A stretch of 64,000 nucleotides of DNA from Otis tarda. Taxonomy: Eukaryota; Chordata; Aves; Otidiformes; Otididae. Within the stretch, counting starts at the first letter, position 1. Each line of letters begins with the position of its first letter. The notes below the pieces were generated by a model, which saw only the letters and a program-made list of their open reading frames with translations, had not been told where the DNA came from and did no database searches. A program made the translations under genes and the position numbers. Shown piece after piece: positions 35,900 to 48,600 of the stretch. The DNA lies in the NCBI GenBank assembly GCA_026413225.1, contig CM048553.1, forward strand, positions 19,096,501 to 19,160,500. Reading direction: 5' to 3'.

Positions 35900-36777
35900 T
35901 CATGACACCAAATTGGCTGGGAGTGTGGATCTGCCTGGGGGTAGTGAGGCCCTACAGAGGGATCTGGACAGGCTGGAGAGCTGGGCTGAAGCCAATGGGA
36001 TGAGGTTCAACAAGACCAAATGCCGAGTCCTGCACTTCGGCCACAACAACCCCAGGCAGCGCTATAGGCTTGGGGCGGAGTGGCTGGAAGACTGTGTGGA
36101 GGAAACAGACCTGGGGGTGCTGATTGATGCTCGGCTGAGCATGAGCCGACAGTGTGCCCGGGTGGCCAAGAAGGCCAACGGCATCCTGGCTTGCATCAAA
36201 AACAGTGTTACTAGCAGGAACAGGGAGGTAATTGTCCCCCTGTACTCGGCACTGGTGAGGCCGCACCTCAAGTACTGTGTTCAGTTTTGGGCCCCTCACT
36301 ACAAGAAAGCCATTGAGGCCCTGGAACGCGTTCAGAGGAGGGCTACGAAGCTGGTGAGGGGTCTGGAGCACAGGCCTTATGAGGAGCGGCTGAGGGAGCT
36401 GGGATTGTTCAGTCTGGAGAAGAGGAGGCTCAGGGGAGACCTTATAGCTCTCTATAACTTCCTGAAGGGAGGTTGTAGTGAGCTAGGGGTTGGCCTTTTC
36501 TCTCGTGTAGACAGTGATAGAACTAGAGGCAATGGTTTCAAGCTGCGCCAGGGGAGATTCAGGCTGGACATCAGGAAATATTACTTCTCGGAAAGGGTAG
36601 TCAGGCACTGGAATGCACTGCCCAGGGAGGTGGTGGAGTCACCGACCATGGGGGTGTTCAAGAAATGTTTGGATATTGTGTTGAGGGATATGATTTAGCT
36701 GAGAAGTATTGGTGATGGTTGGACTGGATGATCTTTTAGGTCTTTTCCAATCTTGATAATTCTGTGATTCTGTGATC
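35900..36777 (+). mobile_element. CR1 LINE, 5'-truncated, sense
   Basis: Sense-strand CR1 covering the C-terminal part of ORF2 and a short 3' UTR. The latter contains 'ggttggactggatgatcttttaggtcttttccaa' and the tail 'attctgtgattctgtgatc', a variant of the CR1 8-bp terminal repeat. Similarity begins abruptly at about 35900 with DTKLAG, so the element was truncated at almost the same position as the 2859-3800 copy, a coincidence of no clear meaning. It starts about 200 bp after the end of the fossil LINE. Sequence differences from the other copy (for example [17 protein letters not shown] and [16 protein letters not shown]) indicate a different CR1 subfamily. Confidence 0.93.
35905..36698 (+). 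pseudogene. CR1 ORF2 C-terminal part, frame uninterrupted
   Basis: An unbroken frame from about 35905 to the TAG at 36696-36698 encodes the end of the LINE reverse transcriptase. It reads DTKLAGSVD at the RT active-site edge (HHDTKL replaces the expected ADDTKL, so the catalytic pair is lost or lies at the truncation), [103 protein letters not shown] and [18 protein letters not shown]. The natural CR1 stop codon is retained. It lacks the endonuclease and most of the RT domain and cannot be functional. The intact frame probably reflects limited age. Confidence 0.92.
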
Positions 36778-39700
36778 ATCTCAGCTATTACAAAAATGGC
36801 CTTAAACATTTGTCTACACAGGAAAGTTAATGTAGTGGAAGCTAGAGAATGAATGTGCAGTGCTTCAGCTATGCCACAGAGGTGGCAGACAAATCTTACA
36901 CAGCATCAGCATCCGAAGCTCTGGCTACCACCAAGTGTCAGAACACTATTAAACCTTTGACCAAGAGATCTGTACAGCCTTGCAGGGCTGAGATCACCTT
37001 TTCTCCCTCATTAACTCCCCACTACAAGAGGCCACTCTGGAGGACTTCAGGAGCCATGACTCAGGCTGAAGCATGGGGTGGCACCAAGACCCCTCACCCT
37101 TCCCCACCTTCCTGGGACATGAGACCCCGGGGTAACGGCAGGCACGGCTGCGCACTCAGCACACAGTACACCACAGCACAGTGCTGGGGTCTGGTAGCAG
37201 TAGCATCATGGACAATTTGCTCATTTAGAAGCATGAAATCTGAGTATCTGCCCACACTACTGCACACCACCTCTCCATGAAGGCATCGGAAATTTTGTCC
37301 CTGTAGTTCTTTGAAAATTTGCTTTTACTATTTCCTTTATTGAGATGTCTCACCACCTCTCTGCTTTCATGTTCCAAGAAAACAGGAGAGCTTTTTTCTT
37401 TTTCTTTCTAGTTAGTCAGGAGATTTTTCAAGGACAAAGAATAATACACCTTTTATTAAGCAGCTATGCACAGTAAGAAACTTTTTACTAGCAATTTCTC
37501 AAGGAATGTTATGACTGGCTGACTTGACAGAGGCCTATCCAGAATCTCATTAGATTTTCAAGTACTTTAGAAAGCAGCTCTTACTGAGTTATCAAACTTG
37601 CAGCAAAGCAATGGCAGTTTCATACCTGAGATTATGTACTTCTGCGTTAACTGCAGAAACGTATCAGACTAGTAAGCAGTGCCATGCACTTGAAGCTACT
37701 GCAGTAATAGCGAGCTGCTGGGATATGTTGGAGAAGACTCTTCATTTTAGTTGCATGATTAAATACTGTTTTGCAAAGTGATGCGCATATGACACGATAT
37801 ATAGTGATGCATCTCAGTAACTCCTGGCCCAGAAAATCTGAAGTGGTTAAAAAAAAAAAACAAAAACCCCAAACAAACACAAAAGCTTCATGGGTGTGGA
37901 GCACACACAGTTCACACCACCTTGCATAAGCAACTTTCGCACACTGCTGTTTGGACAGAGCAGCCAAATTTGTCCTCTGTTGGAGACCAGGACCCTGCAT
38001 ACGGACCTGCAAAGGCAGCTGCAGGCTGGCAGAAGCACTGGTTGCTCTAGAGCTGGTTTACACCCATCTGCAATACTGACGTGGCAAATAAGAGAAAATC
38101 AGAGTATGATTTTCTAGCTGATGGGACTTCTCCTTAGATACCACCAAAGAATCCCACAGCTTCCTGCCTCTGAAGAGAAGCCAACCTGCTGCACCTCACC
38201 TAGTCTCAGCCATCAAAAATACAAGCAACTAGTGTAAGCTGTTCACCTAGTAAACCCCAAGGGTGAAGCAGGAACCTGCTGAAGGTTACTCATCCCACTC
38301 ATTCTAGACATCTATTTTAGGACAGGCTGAATTAGTCTCCTGAGACATCTCTCCATGAGAAGCACGCTCATTACGCTACATACCCAACACGTATAGGGCC
38401 AATGTCACAGGAGGTGACTCACACACACAGGCAGAGCAGAGCACTGATTGTTCAGTGGGCAGCTCTCCATCAGAGGTAGTGGTGGTCTCCTGAAAGCATC
38501 TGCACATATGGCTTTCTGGATGGTATCACACTTCCTTAAATAGTTCTGAGAATAAAATAGAATTAATTTTTTATTTGGAAAAACATGTATTGTCTTTACA
38601 AGGAAATGGCTTCTAATACTCTTTTTAACATTTCCACAATATATTAGACAGTGGGTGATTCCCATGTAGACTATTTTACTCAAGAGCCAAGTATGTATTT
38701 AATCCTAAATTTCAGACTCATGTTCCAGATTCTCTCTATGAAGACTTTCCTATTTCTATTTTTGCCCAACGCTTTTTGTCAACTGTTTTGCTGCCAGCAG
38801 GCTAGACAATCAGTTTCTTAAACACTTTTCTCTTGAAACAAAACAATCCAACCCAGAGCATATTCCAAGGAGACTCTCACCGTCATAAAATGCTGTTTTA
38901 CAAGGCTGAGGACTGTCTTTCTTTGCCTTGCACTACATTTCTGTTTGCAATCCCATACCAGATGGAGTTGTTGCATGACTCCTGGCCAGGCTTTGAAAAC
39001 CGAAGCATGAAGCCTGCTCTTAAACTTCTGTCCGTCACACTTCACCATCAGTTGCTGTGGCTGTGCCAGAAGAGTTGCAAACAGCACTTCCTTCTACACT
39101 TTGACCCCAAGCCATGTAGACACACCGCAGCATCCACACCAGGAGCGGCCGGGATCCCAGGTCTGTGCAGCATATGGCACCACATCGCACAGGTAACACT
39201 TCTTCCTCACACAAACACACACACACACGCACTGCGACTGCCTGCTTAGCTGTTTCTTCTCTCATCCCTTGGCTCATCGTCCACAACATATCTTGCTGAC
39301 AATATATCTTACTTTGCCCCATATAGCCCCTCCTGCAAAACACATGAAGAAAAGCTATGGCAGTTATGTAGAGATGAAGGCATAGTTAAAAGGCTGAGAT
39401 TTCAAAGCTGTTGGACAGAATGTAAAGTTGGACTGGTGAGAGGCAGCGAGCTGGGCTGGGGGTTCACAACAGCTGAAGGCTGCTGAGCATCAGCGTGACC
39501 AGTGACAAGGAAAGCCAGCACCCACCTCCCGCAGGCCTTGACGCTGCCGTCCCTTAGAGCACACAGCCCAGCAGAAGGAGAGGGAAATCGCTCCCTGTCT
39601 TGCCACTTCGCCTTAAGACTTGTCCTAGCTTCTCACTGTGGTCATCACATGGCTATGCTCAACGTCCTGCCAATGAAATACACGCAACTTTCGCAAAACT

Positions 39701-39929
39701 AAACAAACAGCTTCCTACCCTGGAAAGTCCCAAAGCACTGAGAAAATAAGGTTGCTCTCCACCCATTGTCTGTTTCAAAACTTCCTTCGCAGCTTCAAAT
39801 TACAGCCTTCTACTGAAAGTCCGGGGGAACCAGATGAACAGATAAATCAGACTTTGCCAACAGAGATATTAACAACACGCAAAACTTTTTTTTTTTTAAT
39901 TTTTTTTTTAAATTTCATTTGCCTCTCAT
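36778..39929. other. Upstream DNA, no gene recognised
   Basis: Mostly AT-rich with GC-richer patches around 37.0-37.2 kb. There is a short impure CA repeat at 39208-39232, and T-tracts at about 39887-39910 lie directly before the second CpG island. No gene can be supported. Confidence 0.6.
39208..39232 (+). repeat. Short (CA)n microsatellite
   Basis: CACACAAACACACACACACACG: about twelve CA units with one interruption. Confidence 0.85.
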
Positions 39930-40390
39930 CCTCACCGAAAGAAAAGGAGCCCCAAAGGACTCGCACAGAAGGACGTCCTCGGTGTTCCCTGCGGCCGGTG
40001 ACGGCGGGGGCCGTGCCCGGGGCGGTGGAGCAGGGGGGCAGCGCGAGGCGGGGGGGCGGCAGCCGGTGCGCTGCTGCCCCCTGCCGGGCAGCCCCGCCCG
40101 CCGCAGCGCCCACGCGGGTCAGGGCCGCGCAGGACCTGTCGTGTATTTCTGAGATGCGCTGCGCGGCGTTTTCTGAAGGGAAGAAAAAGGGGAGCAAGGG
40201 CTCTGCCCCGGCTCAGCCGTTACTACGCAGCTCCTGAAATTCTCACCGAGGGTGAAGTAATTTCAGCGGCAAGGACCCACGCTGCGAGCACTGCGGCCAG
40301 CAGAAAGGGCGGGAGAGCCAAAGGGGAGAGGGAGCGATGCTGAACAGAGGCGGGCTGCTCCTAGAGAGCTCCCTCCGGCTGCGTTTGTAA
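39930..40390. promoter_or_regulatory. Second CpG island, no gene assigned
   Basis: A GC-rich block with about 31 CpG dinucleotides counted by eye between 39932 and 40175, and more up to 40390, including a GGGCGGG GC-box at about 40307. It is flanked by ordinary AT-rich DNA and a double T-tract. It lies about 16 kb upstream of the KIAA1217 start codon. Open frames on both strands are low-complexity Ala/Gly/Arg/Pro sequence and resemble no known protein. On the minus strand a donor-like CTCG|GTGAGA (40247/40246) could end a non-coding first exon of a longer KIAA1217 transcript. This is inference, since CpG islands may also mark other upstream transcripts or insulators. Confidence 0.6.
40075..40087 (-). 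promoter_or_regulatory. Candidate CTCF binding site
   Basis: The minus strand reads CCGGCAGGGGGCA, which fits the CTCF core CCANNAGRKGGCR at 12 of 13 positions (G for A at position 3). It is inside the second CpG island. The match is by eye; occupancy is unknown. Confidence 0.5.
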
Positions 40391-43300
40391 GACATCTCTC
40401 CCATGGCAGCGGATACACAATGAAATTAAAAACAGATAGACAAACAAAACAGAAACATTCCCAGCCAGTTTACATCTGGATCCAAAACAGAGTTATACTC
40501 CATAAACCTGAGTCTCCCACTGAAAACGTGTTGAGAGAAATTATTTCTTTGATGTCCTTGCTCCTTGTACAGAAGGCTTGCACCGGCTCTGAAGGGTCAA
40601 CGTGCTCAGGTTCCCCCAGACCAGAAGTCTCTTGATATTTAAATCTGAGGCTTTTGAAGCCTCATCTAACCTCAACTACTGCTTTTGTCCACTGGAACAA
40701 ACCCAACCACACAGGATGACATGCAGCTCTGCATAAACCAGAGACACCATAGAACTCAGCAGACAGGGAGCCAGCGCAGCTCTAGAGAGTTTGTACGACC
40801 TGTCCTTGCAGGCCTACAGCATCTAATGACCAGCCAGCTCCTGCCTTCTCCTCCCAGGTGGCTCTGAGCAAACTGCAGGACACAAACCCAAGCCTGAAGT
40901 CACATCAAAGCAGATTGCAAAGGTAAGATCCCCGTCTGAGAGAAAAGTCCAAAAACTTTATCAGGCCTGAGTAAGAAAAGTTAAAGTTATTCTTAGATGC
41001 TGTGTTTAGGAAACCTCAAACTGTGATCTTCTTGAACAAAGAGGAGTAGAAGTTCTCTGTAAGGCAGGCACAAGACAACTTAAAACCTCCGGTTGTTCTC
41101 CAAGACCTCATTTGTTTTCAGGGCGAATGGCTCAGACTGCTGGCTCTCACCACAGCCCCAAAACCGGCTAGACCACAAGATCTGCTGCAAGCCAGCATAA
41201 TAACACCCATTCACCACTTAAACTCTACTTAAGATCTCAAAATAGGTCTTAAGTGAAAGATGGCACATTTTACTCTGTAAAAACTCATGGCACTCGTTTT
41301 TGTCGATGTGCTGACAATGCATGCAGACATGCACATTTGGCACTTTGCACGCTCACTGCAATGCCACCGATGTGAACTGCTACATTCTGAAGGAAAATCC
41401 AACTTTTGTAATTGCTCTTTAGTTATTGCGGTTGATGTCTGGTTGAAGATAAAAATAAAACAAAACATAAAGTCTTACACCAAATACAAGCTGTGATGCT
41501 GGAAGAATTTTGAACTGCTCATACAAAATTCTCGCACATGGGACACTCTGCATTACTTCTTGACATTACTGCATTTTCCTCACAGGGATGGGGTTAGATT
41601 TAAACCCCAAGAATGCATTAGTGTTGCTTGTGGAAAGAAAAATACCCAAGGAATTTATAGCTGATACACCAAATAAAAAAAGAAAGAAAGAAAAAAAAAA
41701 GCTTAAACTTGACTTGGCAAAGTCTTTACACATATTAGATAAAAGACTCAGAAAACAGATGCTCCTTCTTACCAGCAGCCAAGATCTTCTAATAGCCCTA
41801 CAACTTGTTAATCAACTAACATATGGTACCACTGCAGGAAAACACACCATTCTGATTTTCCATTTACATGGTCTGTTTCCTACAGAACTATTGTCAAGAT
41901 TTAGCCATTGTAATATAACCTTGTAATTTTTATTCCTATACTTTAAATTAATCAATAAGCACAGAAATAAAAAGAGAAAAGGTTTAAATCCAGACAGTAA
42001 GTAAAACTCATTTTCACCTCGTTTCCAATTATGGATTAATTTCCTCTTAACCATGCTGAGCCTCACCAGTCTGTCTAAAAATCACAATTTGCTGCAAAAT
42101 TACAACCTAAAAATTCTGTTGACTTTGACTTAAACCGCCTGAAAACCTAATACATTAAGTTTTTTGGGCAAAGCTAAACTGTCAAGGCAAAATTTAATGC
42201 AGCTTGGTAGCATCTGCACAAGGTGGTTCCCACATATACATAACTTTACTAATGCATTTTAACTTTTATTTCATAAACACATGAGGCCTTATTGTGTCCT
42301 AATAAGATATCATAATTTACTTACACATTATATAATACTTCTAAACACATAGTAGGTTAAAAAAAAAAAGGAACATGTAATTAAGGTTTCTTTTTTAATG
42401 AACCCTGTGCACTTATTCAAGTTTTAAACCAGGATTGCTCTGCTGACCCAGTCTCTCTCAGCCTGCCAGAGGCTTAATTTACCAGTACTCAGCTGCTGGC
42501 CCTGAACAGCTTCTGCCAGTCTCACACAAATCCAGTGTGCAAGTCCTTTCACAATGTCACATGCCCCACACAAACCCACCACTGCTCAGTCTGGGTGCCG
42601 GGTCGTGATTTCTGCTCCTTCACCACCGCGTAGCCATGTGATCAGCCTGCTCCCCAAAGATGGTCTGCAGACCCCGCTCACAGACTGCAGCAACGGTTCA
42701 GCCCCATCCGCGCTGCTTCTCCAACACTAAATTCAACCCAATGTCCTTGCACCACAGACAGGTGGGGTTCGGCTGCTGTGGCTCTTTCTGCAGCACCGCC
42801 GTACCTCCGCAGCCCTGTGCCAGCCCTGGCAAGGGGTGGCAAGGGTCAGCTAAAGAAGATGCAAAGGTGTGGGGCACCGGGTGCTCCAGGCTTCGCAGCA
42901 AGCGGCACGAGTATTTTGTGGTGTCAGCCTGCAGACACAGTGACATCCAAACAGCTCTGGTCAGAGCGTGGAAGGGAAGAACTGTCTCTGCCCAGACAGG
43001 GAAACAATAAGCAAGAACAAAAAAAGTTTGGCAGAAAAGTCTATAAAGCAGCAGAGCTTGCGGAGAAACATTAAGGGAGGCATTTATGGTTCATGTTTGC
43101 TATTTAAATTAAAGATATGCAGTTATGAATATATATGGTGTATACATATTCTGCATTTTGAGGCTGGTAGGAGGGCTTGTTTTTTGGCTGCTTTTTAATG
43201 CTTTTAACATCAGACACAGATGTCGCACAATTTAAAAAACATTTTCAAACTAGTGTCATATGGAAGCTTCTTTACGAGTACAAAAAGAATTGCCTTACAA

Positions 43301-45605
43301 TGCCACTTCTCAGCACTTGGAACGACAACGGATGTAGTTCTATTAAAAGGAAGAGATAATTGGAAAATCTCTGAATACCTGAAACACACTAAAAGCACAC
43401 AACATGTTCTACAGACAAATTACTAATTTTCAGGATTTCCAATGGCAGGATAAAAATGAAAGTAAGGCACATGAATTTTGTCTAAGATATAGTTTAAATG
43501 TTGAAATCTGGGCTTTCAACTGTAAGAAATACAAAGGCCCAAAGTTACAGGAAAACAAAGTGATGTAAGAAAAGTGAACTAATAAAATGTTGCAACCTGT
43601 AGTTATTAGACACTTTTCAAAAAGTTTATAAATTCATATAGATAGGCTTGAAAACAATCTGACATTCTCAATTTATTCATGATTAAACTTTGAAATATCC
43701 CATATACACACCTGTATGCACAAACACATAAAGCTACACCTGTATGTTTCACAGCAGATCTCTTCCTCTCTATATTGCTCATCATGGATTGAATTATGAA
43801 CTGTATCAAGAGGCATAATAATTTCCTGTACAGCATGTGGTGTAACGTCCAGTGAATTCTGGTGTGGGTTTCAGGCTACTACTCATAATATAATAAATGA
43901 CACTTTTAAATGGATTACAGAAATCTTCTCTCAGTTAAATATTTAATTTTAATTTAAAAGTAGTAATAATCTTCTTAAACACATACATAAATGAAACGAG
44001 CATTAATAGTCTCTCATTTTGGCACACACATCTGACAGAGATCTTTATGAAATCCAAAGCAGGTGATACTGTCTGTGGCAGATAAAAGTGACAACAAGTC
44101 CCACTTGGCCAAGTCCCAAAGCAGAACATGGGATGGGATGAGACACTCAACACTGGAATGTGTCTCTTCTTGAAGGCTAGCATGTACCTGACAGGGATGG
44201 TGTGTGAGGGTGGCACACCTGGGTACACAAGCAGCTTCATGAGGAAACTAACTTCACACCTGCAGCAACATTTTTGGCTTGAAAGGGCTTGCAGAGAATA
44301 CCTTGATAAATTATCTGGTGGAAGATGTTTCTTCCATCTCCAGTTTCTTCTTCTTTTTTTTTCTTTAATTATTTATTTTCTTTTGAGTTCTACTGTGCCA
44401 AAGTTTAAGAAAGACCCTCATTTGCTTACCAAACCTCAGCTCCAAGGGGCAGCAAAAGGAGAACAAATGTGAATTCTCCACAGTTTAAGAGCTTTGGGGT
44501 GCAGAGCCTCTTTGGCATTTGTCCAGCAGCTTCTACAAGGGGCCCATGAGCAGCAGTGGATTCCCAGCCACTGGGATTGAGACGGATTTTGTACCCACAG
44601 CTGAGGAGCAGGCAGGGATCACGCCAGCCAGACCTGGTTGAGATCGTGGGCTTTGCTTTGCTTCACCCATGCAGCCTCCTCCCTGAGCCGGCCTCGTGTC
44701 AGATGGGCAGGGGGCAAAGGGACTTCGGGAATGCGAGCACCTTCATTGCTCTGCGGAGGAGCACAAGGGCTTCCATCTCCCCTCCGTACCCAGGTCTGCT
44801 GCCCACAACCTGCAGAACCATCTGCTTCCTGCATGACAGCACACACTTCTGGATGAAGTACAGAGTTAGGTATTCCTTTAACACCTCTCTGCTTTCTATT
44901 AAAGTGAAAGAGAAATGCATCTTGACAAACACTCTCATTCTAATATGCTCACCTGGGATATCTAGCTCTTTCTTGAGGGAGGTCTGGATTGCCCTGCTAT
45001 TGACATTTAAACAGAGCCCTTGATTCTAAACTGTTGATGGGAGTACCCTAAAGCAACATGAAACATCTGAAATGATAAAAACAGTACAGATGCCTGGATG
45101 GGCAAAATTACCTCTCTCTCTTAATCCAAGCTCCTGGATAATGAAACACACTGCTACTGTCTCTCAGAGGTACCTCGTCAGCTTAGGCTGATGCTCTGTC
45201 ATACAAGTTGTAGCTGATCTGCTACTGTTTTATTTTCTCACTGAACATTTCACCCTATATCACCAAATTAGTATCTATTGAGTTCAAAGCTATACGCCAT
45301 ACCCACAACTCCCCCACCTCCTAACAAAGAAGATAAAACGTACTACATTTGCCATACAGACAATGAAATTTATAGCTAGTAACAAGATACATGAAATGAA
45401 AACTTCATATTAATTTTTTAACTTACTGAACTATTCTCGTCCTCCAGCAGAGTGTTCTGAACCAGCTATTAGCAAGAAGAAGGGAATTTCCTCCTCCTCA
45501 GACTATTCTTGAAATAGATTGCAGCAAGTCTTCCTTTCCAACCTCAGCCTTCAACAGCAAAAGGAAGCGACTCTCAATCTACAGGCAGGAACAACCTCAT
45601 GAACT

Positions 45606-45660
45606 AAAAAAAAAACCAAAAAAACCAACAAAAAAAAAAACCACCAACAAACAACCCACC
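45606..45660 (+). repeat. A/C-rich low-complexity tract
   Basis: Runs of A broken by CC, CCAAC and CCACC over about 55 bp. Confidence 0.85.
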
Positions 45661-48600
45661 TCCCAAAATTTTGGCTGCCACTTTATTAAAGGTTGACATG
45701 AGAAAGAAGAAAAAAGATCTCTATGAGCTGTTTTAAAAGACTTCCTAGTGCAGAAAGCTAAATCATAGCATAATGCTTATTTGCCTTGCCTTTCAAGTCC
45801 GGAAAGCTCTTTGTTAAGATCACTTACAGCAAGGAAACAAGTTTTCACTCACTCTGTATGTGTATTTTTATAAGCCAATCTTGTAAATAAACCAGTGACA
45901 CTTTATGGAGGGCAACAGGGGACAGATTGCCTTTGCTGTGAATGTTAAATGAAAATTTCTACATAGCCTGGCAAGATCTGGGAATTCACCCCATACAAGG
46001 GCCAACAGTCAGAAAACAAACAGCAACAACAACAACAAAAAGGCTTAGGTGGTATCAGCGTCCTGACAACTTTACTCCAAGCAGCTATCATTAATAGGCA
46101 AGGAAAAGGCAAAATGTTTACCAAGTGGCTGTATAAATGTGCACTGCACAGCATGAAACAATCTCGTTTTGAAGATCTCAATTAAATGGAAGCCAAATCA
46201 ATAGCTAAACCATATGCTAGGCTTTGAGATCAGCATTGTCTACAGCAACGATGAAAAGGTGGGCATTAGCCCACTTGTCAGACTGCTGTGTTCAGCAACA
46301 GAGAAAATAGAGGGTTCTTCAGTTTTTTTAGTTTGTTTGGGCTTTGTTTTTTTTTAAGGACACAATGTTATCTGTTTCTTCTTCACTTCCTCAGCCTGGA
46401 CCAGATCCCTTCCTCTCTTAGAGGCTGAGGAAGGGGGGCTTTGCCCAACTGCTTGTGAGACTCCCTCTTAAAGATCCCTTGGTATCATTAAGGGATTTTG
46501 GCAAAGGGAGGCCTGTGCTGCAGCCCCAGCTAAAGAAACCTCAGCATCACTGGTAATCTTAAAAAGATGGAAGCCAGAATCGTCCCTGTGTAGCTCATGC
46601 CTTTGCCCTGGGATCTGATAATGAAGCTTGAAAGCTCTGCTGTGCTATGAGCACTTCAGCCTTGACATAACCTTCTTAGGACTCTTCTGTGGAGACTGTG
46701 TTGACAAAAAAAAAGTTCCCCGTAAGATTTTCAGTAGCATTGGATAGGTAATCACAGGCATCTTCAATAGATTTACTCCTAGATTGCCACATTTACCAAG
46801 CCCTAACTCTTATATTTTTTCAACTTTGCTATACACTTGAGAAACAGAGAAACCGTGATCTAGCCTTTTAATATTTATAAGTGAGACAGTAGAGTTTTAA
46901 CAGCACAAGAGCATCATCGCTTTCCATAAAAAGCAAGAGACAAAGAAAGTTATTCCTGAGGACGTACCTTCCCCTGCCCCTGATCAACTTAGGACAATCT
47001 GATCCGTGATCAGGAAGATCTGATCTGGACTTCTCTATGGAGGTTTTATTTGCTGTATCAGGAGGCCAGGCTGCTCATTCAGGCATTGAAGTTAGATGTC
47101 CAAAAGCCATCTTTGAGAATAACAGGCTAAACTGGAATTCATCCCTAACTCAAAGCCTCAATGTAACAAAATGACTTTTCACAATAGAAAAATGCAAATT
47201 ATGGGCAGATGCTCCATCAGTGCAAAAGAATGATCGCAAACTGAAAACACAAACTTGGAAAAACAAAGTGTCCAGGAAATCCAGAAAGAACAGCATTGGG
47301 GTCAACGTGACAAAGTAAAAGAGCTGAAATTGAAAGACACTATTGGGAAAAGTATGAAGAAATACAGGAAATATATTTCCACAAGTTATCTGGCAAAGAA
47401 ATCCTTCATTAGGAAGCAGGGAAATAAAACTGAGCATGCTTCTGGGAGAAATAGAGAGAGGCGTTTGATAACTCATGGCTACCTGCCATCTGATTAGCAG
47501 TGAGTGCTCCTACCATATAGGCAGAAGGTATGAAAACGCACCAATATACTGAAATCCTGCCCTGGGAAAGCATGTGACAATACTTTAATTAACACTGGCA
47601 ATCCTCGCACCTCCCAAAATGTCCATAAAATTTGTTACAGATCTATTCAGTTGATGATGATTTTTATTTCATACAAGAAAAAGGAGTGCTGTCTCACACT
47701 AATCAGAGTTCTGTACCAAAACCCAGGTTTCTCTGAATACCAGACTAAATGCTAACAGATGCTAGCTTGATTTCACATTTAAAATCCAAGACAGCAGTTT
47801 CCACAGTAGGGTCCCAAGCTCTACGGGGCCTGCCGTAGGTTACTCAGAGCTCTGCAAAATTGAAATCTCATTTTACAATGCCCTGAAAGCATCCATGAGG
47901 AGTAAAGAGAGTGCAGTTATCCTTCCTATGCCCATGGACTTTGACCCTGCTTGGAAGAGAGATGGAAGGAGTGTAGTGGCCATACCCAGTGATGGGCTGC
48001 ATCAACAGTTTGCATAAAGTTGTTATTTAGCAGTGAATGAACTTTCTATAACGCTCTTTACCAGATCCTAATTTTTCTTATCATGTTATCTCTGACTACG
48101 AAGTCACAGAAGGATTTTTTTCTGCTGCTAATACTTTATTATTTTTTAATGAAAACCATTACTGACTGTAGCCTCCTCTGTCAGAGTCATCCTGGATACA
48201 GCTAGGATGTAGGCGGGGAGAAGCTGCTGCTGCAAGGCTTATACACCACAGCTCAAATGGAGACTCAGAAGCGTCATCCCACTTCTTCCAAAAACTTGGT
48301 GTGTCCCTGTTTTGCCTTATTTCCCTTCCACAGAGTATTGATGTAACCTGCTATGGCTGTGCATGCATGTATTGCCACAGCTGCTACAGAAATATCCTTT
48401 GAAGACATAAGTTTGCACTTCTCAAGAACAGTCCCTTAAATAACCCTCGGTAACACATGTCATAAGGGTCCTCCACAGGGGTAACGTGCTGGTGCCATTG
48501 GGAAAACTTGTTTCAATGATGCAGCTAATGCTTTTACCTCAGTTACATCATTCTTAAAACTAATAAATTAATGCTGATATTTCTGGTTTTGACAATGCTT

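Noticed and set aside
39752-40237. 161-codon plus-strand and 116-codon minus-strand frames over the second CpG island
   Set aside because: Low-complexity Ala/Arg/Gly/Pro sequence fused to poly-Phe/Lys from T/A tracts; not protein-like.
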